A stretch of 64,000 nt of DNA, from positions 992,001-1,056,000 of the forward strand of contig JAPZRO010000004.1 in the NCBI GenBank assembly GCA_027531395.1, in the 5' to 3' direction. The translations under genes and the position numbers were made by a program. The notes under the pieces are model-generated. The model worked only from the letters and a program-made list of their open reading frames with translations, searched no databases and was not told the DNA's origin. This document shows, one piece after another, positions 63,701 to 64,000 of this stretch. Source of the stretch: Porphyrobacter sp. GTDB taxonomy: Bacteria > Pseudomonadota > Alphaproteobacteria > Sphingomonadales > Sphingomonadaceae. Every line of letters begins with the position of its first letter. Positions within the stretch are counted from its first letter, which is position 1.

Positions 63701-64000
63701 GCGAGATGGGCCTCGAACGTCCGCGCGACAAGCTCACGCCGCAGATCACGGTCGATGCGCCGATCATGATCCCCGAGGACTACGTCCCCGACCTCGCGGT
63801 GCGCATGGGCCTCTACCGCCGCCTCAACCAGGCCGAGGGCCAGACCGAGATCGAAAGCCTCGCTGCCGAGATGATCGACCGCTTCGGCGACCTGCCGCAG
63901 CCGACCAAGAACCTGATCCGCCTGATCGAGATCAAGCATCAGGCGATCGCCGCCAACATCGCCAAGATCGATGTCGGCGCGCGGGGGACGCTGGTGGGCT
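60703..64000 (+). CDS. mfd: Transcription-repair coupling factor Mfd (truncated by window end)
   Basis: About 1099 codons are visible; the last ~60 are cut off at the right edge. The N-terminal UvrB-like region (FPAWDCLPYDRASP) leads to the CarD-like RNA-polymerase interaction domain (GDLVVHVEHGIGKYLGLEPI). The translocase has Walker A CGDVGFGKTE, VIVDEEQRFGVTHKEKLK, TATPIPRTLQMAMSG, and a terminal RGRVGRAKLRAYAYL motif. Mfd removes stalled RNA polymerase and recruits UvrA. The ATG at 60703 fits MPDLNRILSA. Confidence 0.95.
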   Translation, partial: MPDLNRILSAREPLTLSSLPRGSLPLVLADLARAAQGVKGGQRAVFIAPDEAAMRAAAEAARFFAPEVEVLAFPAWDCLPYDRASPALSISAERLATLHRLQNPAGQAQLLVTTVNAVLQRVLTPFRVRESVREFRVGSTIGHESLAALLTRQGYSRTDTVIDHGEFAVRGSIVDIFPSSLDAGLRLDFFGDELESLRLFDPATQLTVERIDSHLLLPASEALVDEDSIKRFRTRYRELFGANATQDPLYEAVSDGRRLAGMEHWLPLFEDRLATLFDHLGKGNLVVIDQSAIGAAEERLTDIADYHEQRGRIAGEKKGSYRPLAPDALYLTRAEFEAAMAALPAHRASGFAADTGGATVDFGFRSARDFAPERGRSENVYEAAAAHLKAVAKAGRKPLFAAYSTGSARRIAAILDEAGAPTALATSWQEGLGLAAKGKTAVLVLPLETGFASDSLELLTEADVLGDRLVRRKKKRKDSDAFLAELQALSRGDLVVHVEHGIGKYLGLEPIPVGKSQHDCVALEYAGGDKLFIPVENIDVLTRYGSSDQAVPLDRLGGEAWQRRRAKLKERITAIAGELMQVAAARALRQAPALPADPAALGQFTDRFPWAETEDQERAIADVLADLESGRPMDRLVCGDVGFGKTEVALRAAFVAAMNGQQVAVVAPTTLLARQHYQNFAERFAGFPLKVGRLSRLVSAKEAAETREGLENGQIDLVVGTHAILSKSTKFKNLGLVIVDEEQRFGVTHKEKLKQLRADVHVLTLTATPIPRTLQMAMSGLRELSTIQTPPVDRLAVRTYVMEWDDMVIREALLREHHRGGQSFIVVPRISDMADVEEWLREHVPEVKCVSAHGQMSPGEVEERMGAFYDRKYDVLLSTTIVESGLDIPSANTIIIHRADRFGLAQLYQLRGRVGRAKLRAYAYLTHEAGVALSEVAQKRLKVLGDLDSLGAGFQLASHDLDIRGAGNLLGDEQSGHIREVGFELYQAMLEEAILAAKAGEMGLERPRDKLTPQITVDAPIMIPEDYVPDLAVRMGLYRRLNQAEGQTEIESLAAEMIDRFGDLPQPTKNLIRLIEIKHQAIAANIAKIDVGARGTLVG

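Overview
The window is GC-rich chromosomal DNA from an alphaproteobacterium. It is most likely a sphingomonad of the Erythrobacter/Porphyrobacter type. This is inferred from the operon layouts (phoR-pstCAB-phoU-phoB, imuA-imuB with dnaE2, tkt-gap-pgk-fba, efp next to an inositol-phosphatase gene, zapA-6S RNA-fau, recG/sdhE/mfd), from the GTTC-N7-GTTC type of SOS box, and from short palindromic repeats of a kind I associate with this group. I saw no rRNA, prophage, insertion sequence or CRISPR array. Coding is dense, and the RNA genes fill most of the larger gaps.

Layout. 1-6.8 kb: the recJ tail, tRNA-Glu, then the phosphate-starvation locus (phoR, pstC, pstA, pstB, phoU, phoB). A Pho-box-like site straddles the phoR stop codon. 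pstS is absent from the window. 6.8-15.7 kb (minus strand): an SOS mutagenesis and repair island in two LexA-box units. One is imuA-imuB, with a PilZ gene downstream. The other is a radical SAM protein, a DUF4130-UdgX fusion and the error-prone polymerase dnaE2. 15.8-20.5 kb: an amino-acid permease, panB, a DUF475 membrane protein and a bile-acid:sodium symporter-like gene. 20.5-26.9 kb (minus): a tightly overlapping operon of a sugar transferase, PrsK-type kinase, PrsR-type sigma-54 regulator and a TPR lipoprotein, i.e. the regulatory part of a PEP-CTERM/exopolysaccharide system with no exosortase in view. 27-30.4 kb: a RamB/ScfR-like regulator divergent from isocitrate lyase, plus a 61-aa protein.

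30.5-42.4 kb: an M20 amidohydrolase, tRNA-Leu, an inositol-phosphatase-family gene, efp, hypothetical proteins, thiE, and a central carbon cluster on the minus strand (tkt, gap, pgk, an NTF2-like protein, a thioesterase, fba). 42.5-44.6 kb: a short coiled-coil gene, zapA, 6S RNA, fau, a DUF2842 gene and tRNA-Asp. 44.7-50.2 kb: a DUF1801-type gene, a branched-chain 2-oxoacid dehydrogenase operon (E1 alpha, E1 beta, E2), thyA and tRNA-Pro. 50.3-58.2 kb: a 12-codon mini-ORF with a perfect Shine-Dalgarno and a terminator, a CHASE2-EAL protein, DUF3429, an SDR, an ABC1/UbiB-family kinase, a DUF885 peptidase and a low-molecular-weight phosphatase. 58.2-64 kb: recG, sdhE and mfd (cut by the window end).

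The points most worth a second look are: in-frame palindromic repeats inside dnaE2 and inside the E2 acyltransferase linker; the LexA-controlled link between dnaE2, UdgX and a radical SAM repair protein; a probably leaderless imuA mRNA; the Pho box inside the end of phoR; and the 12-residue mini-ORF.
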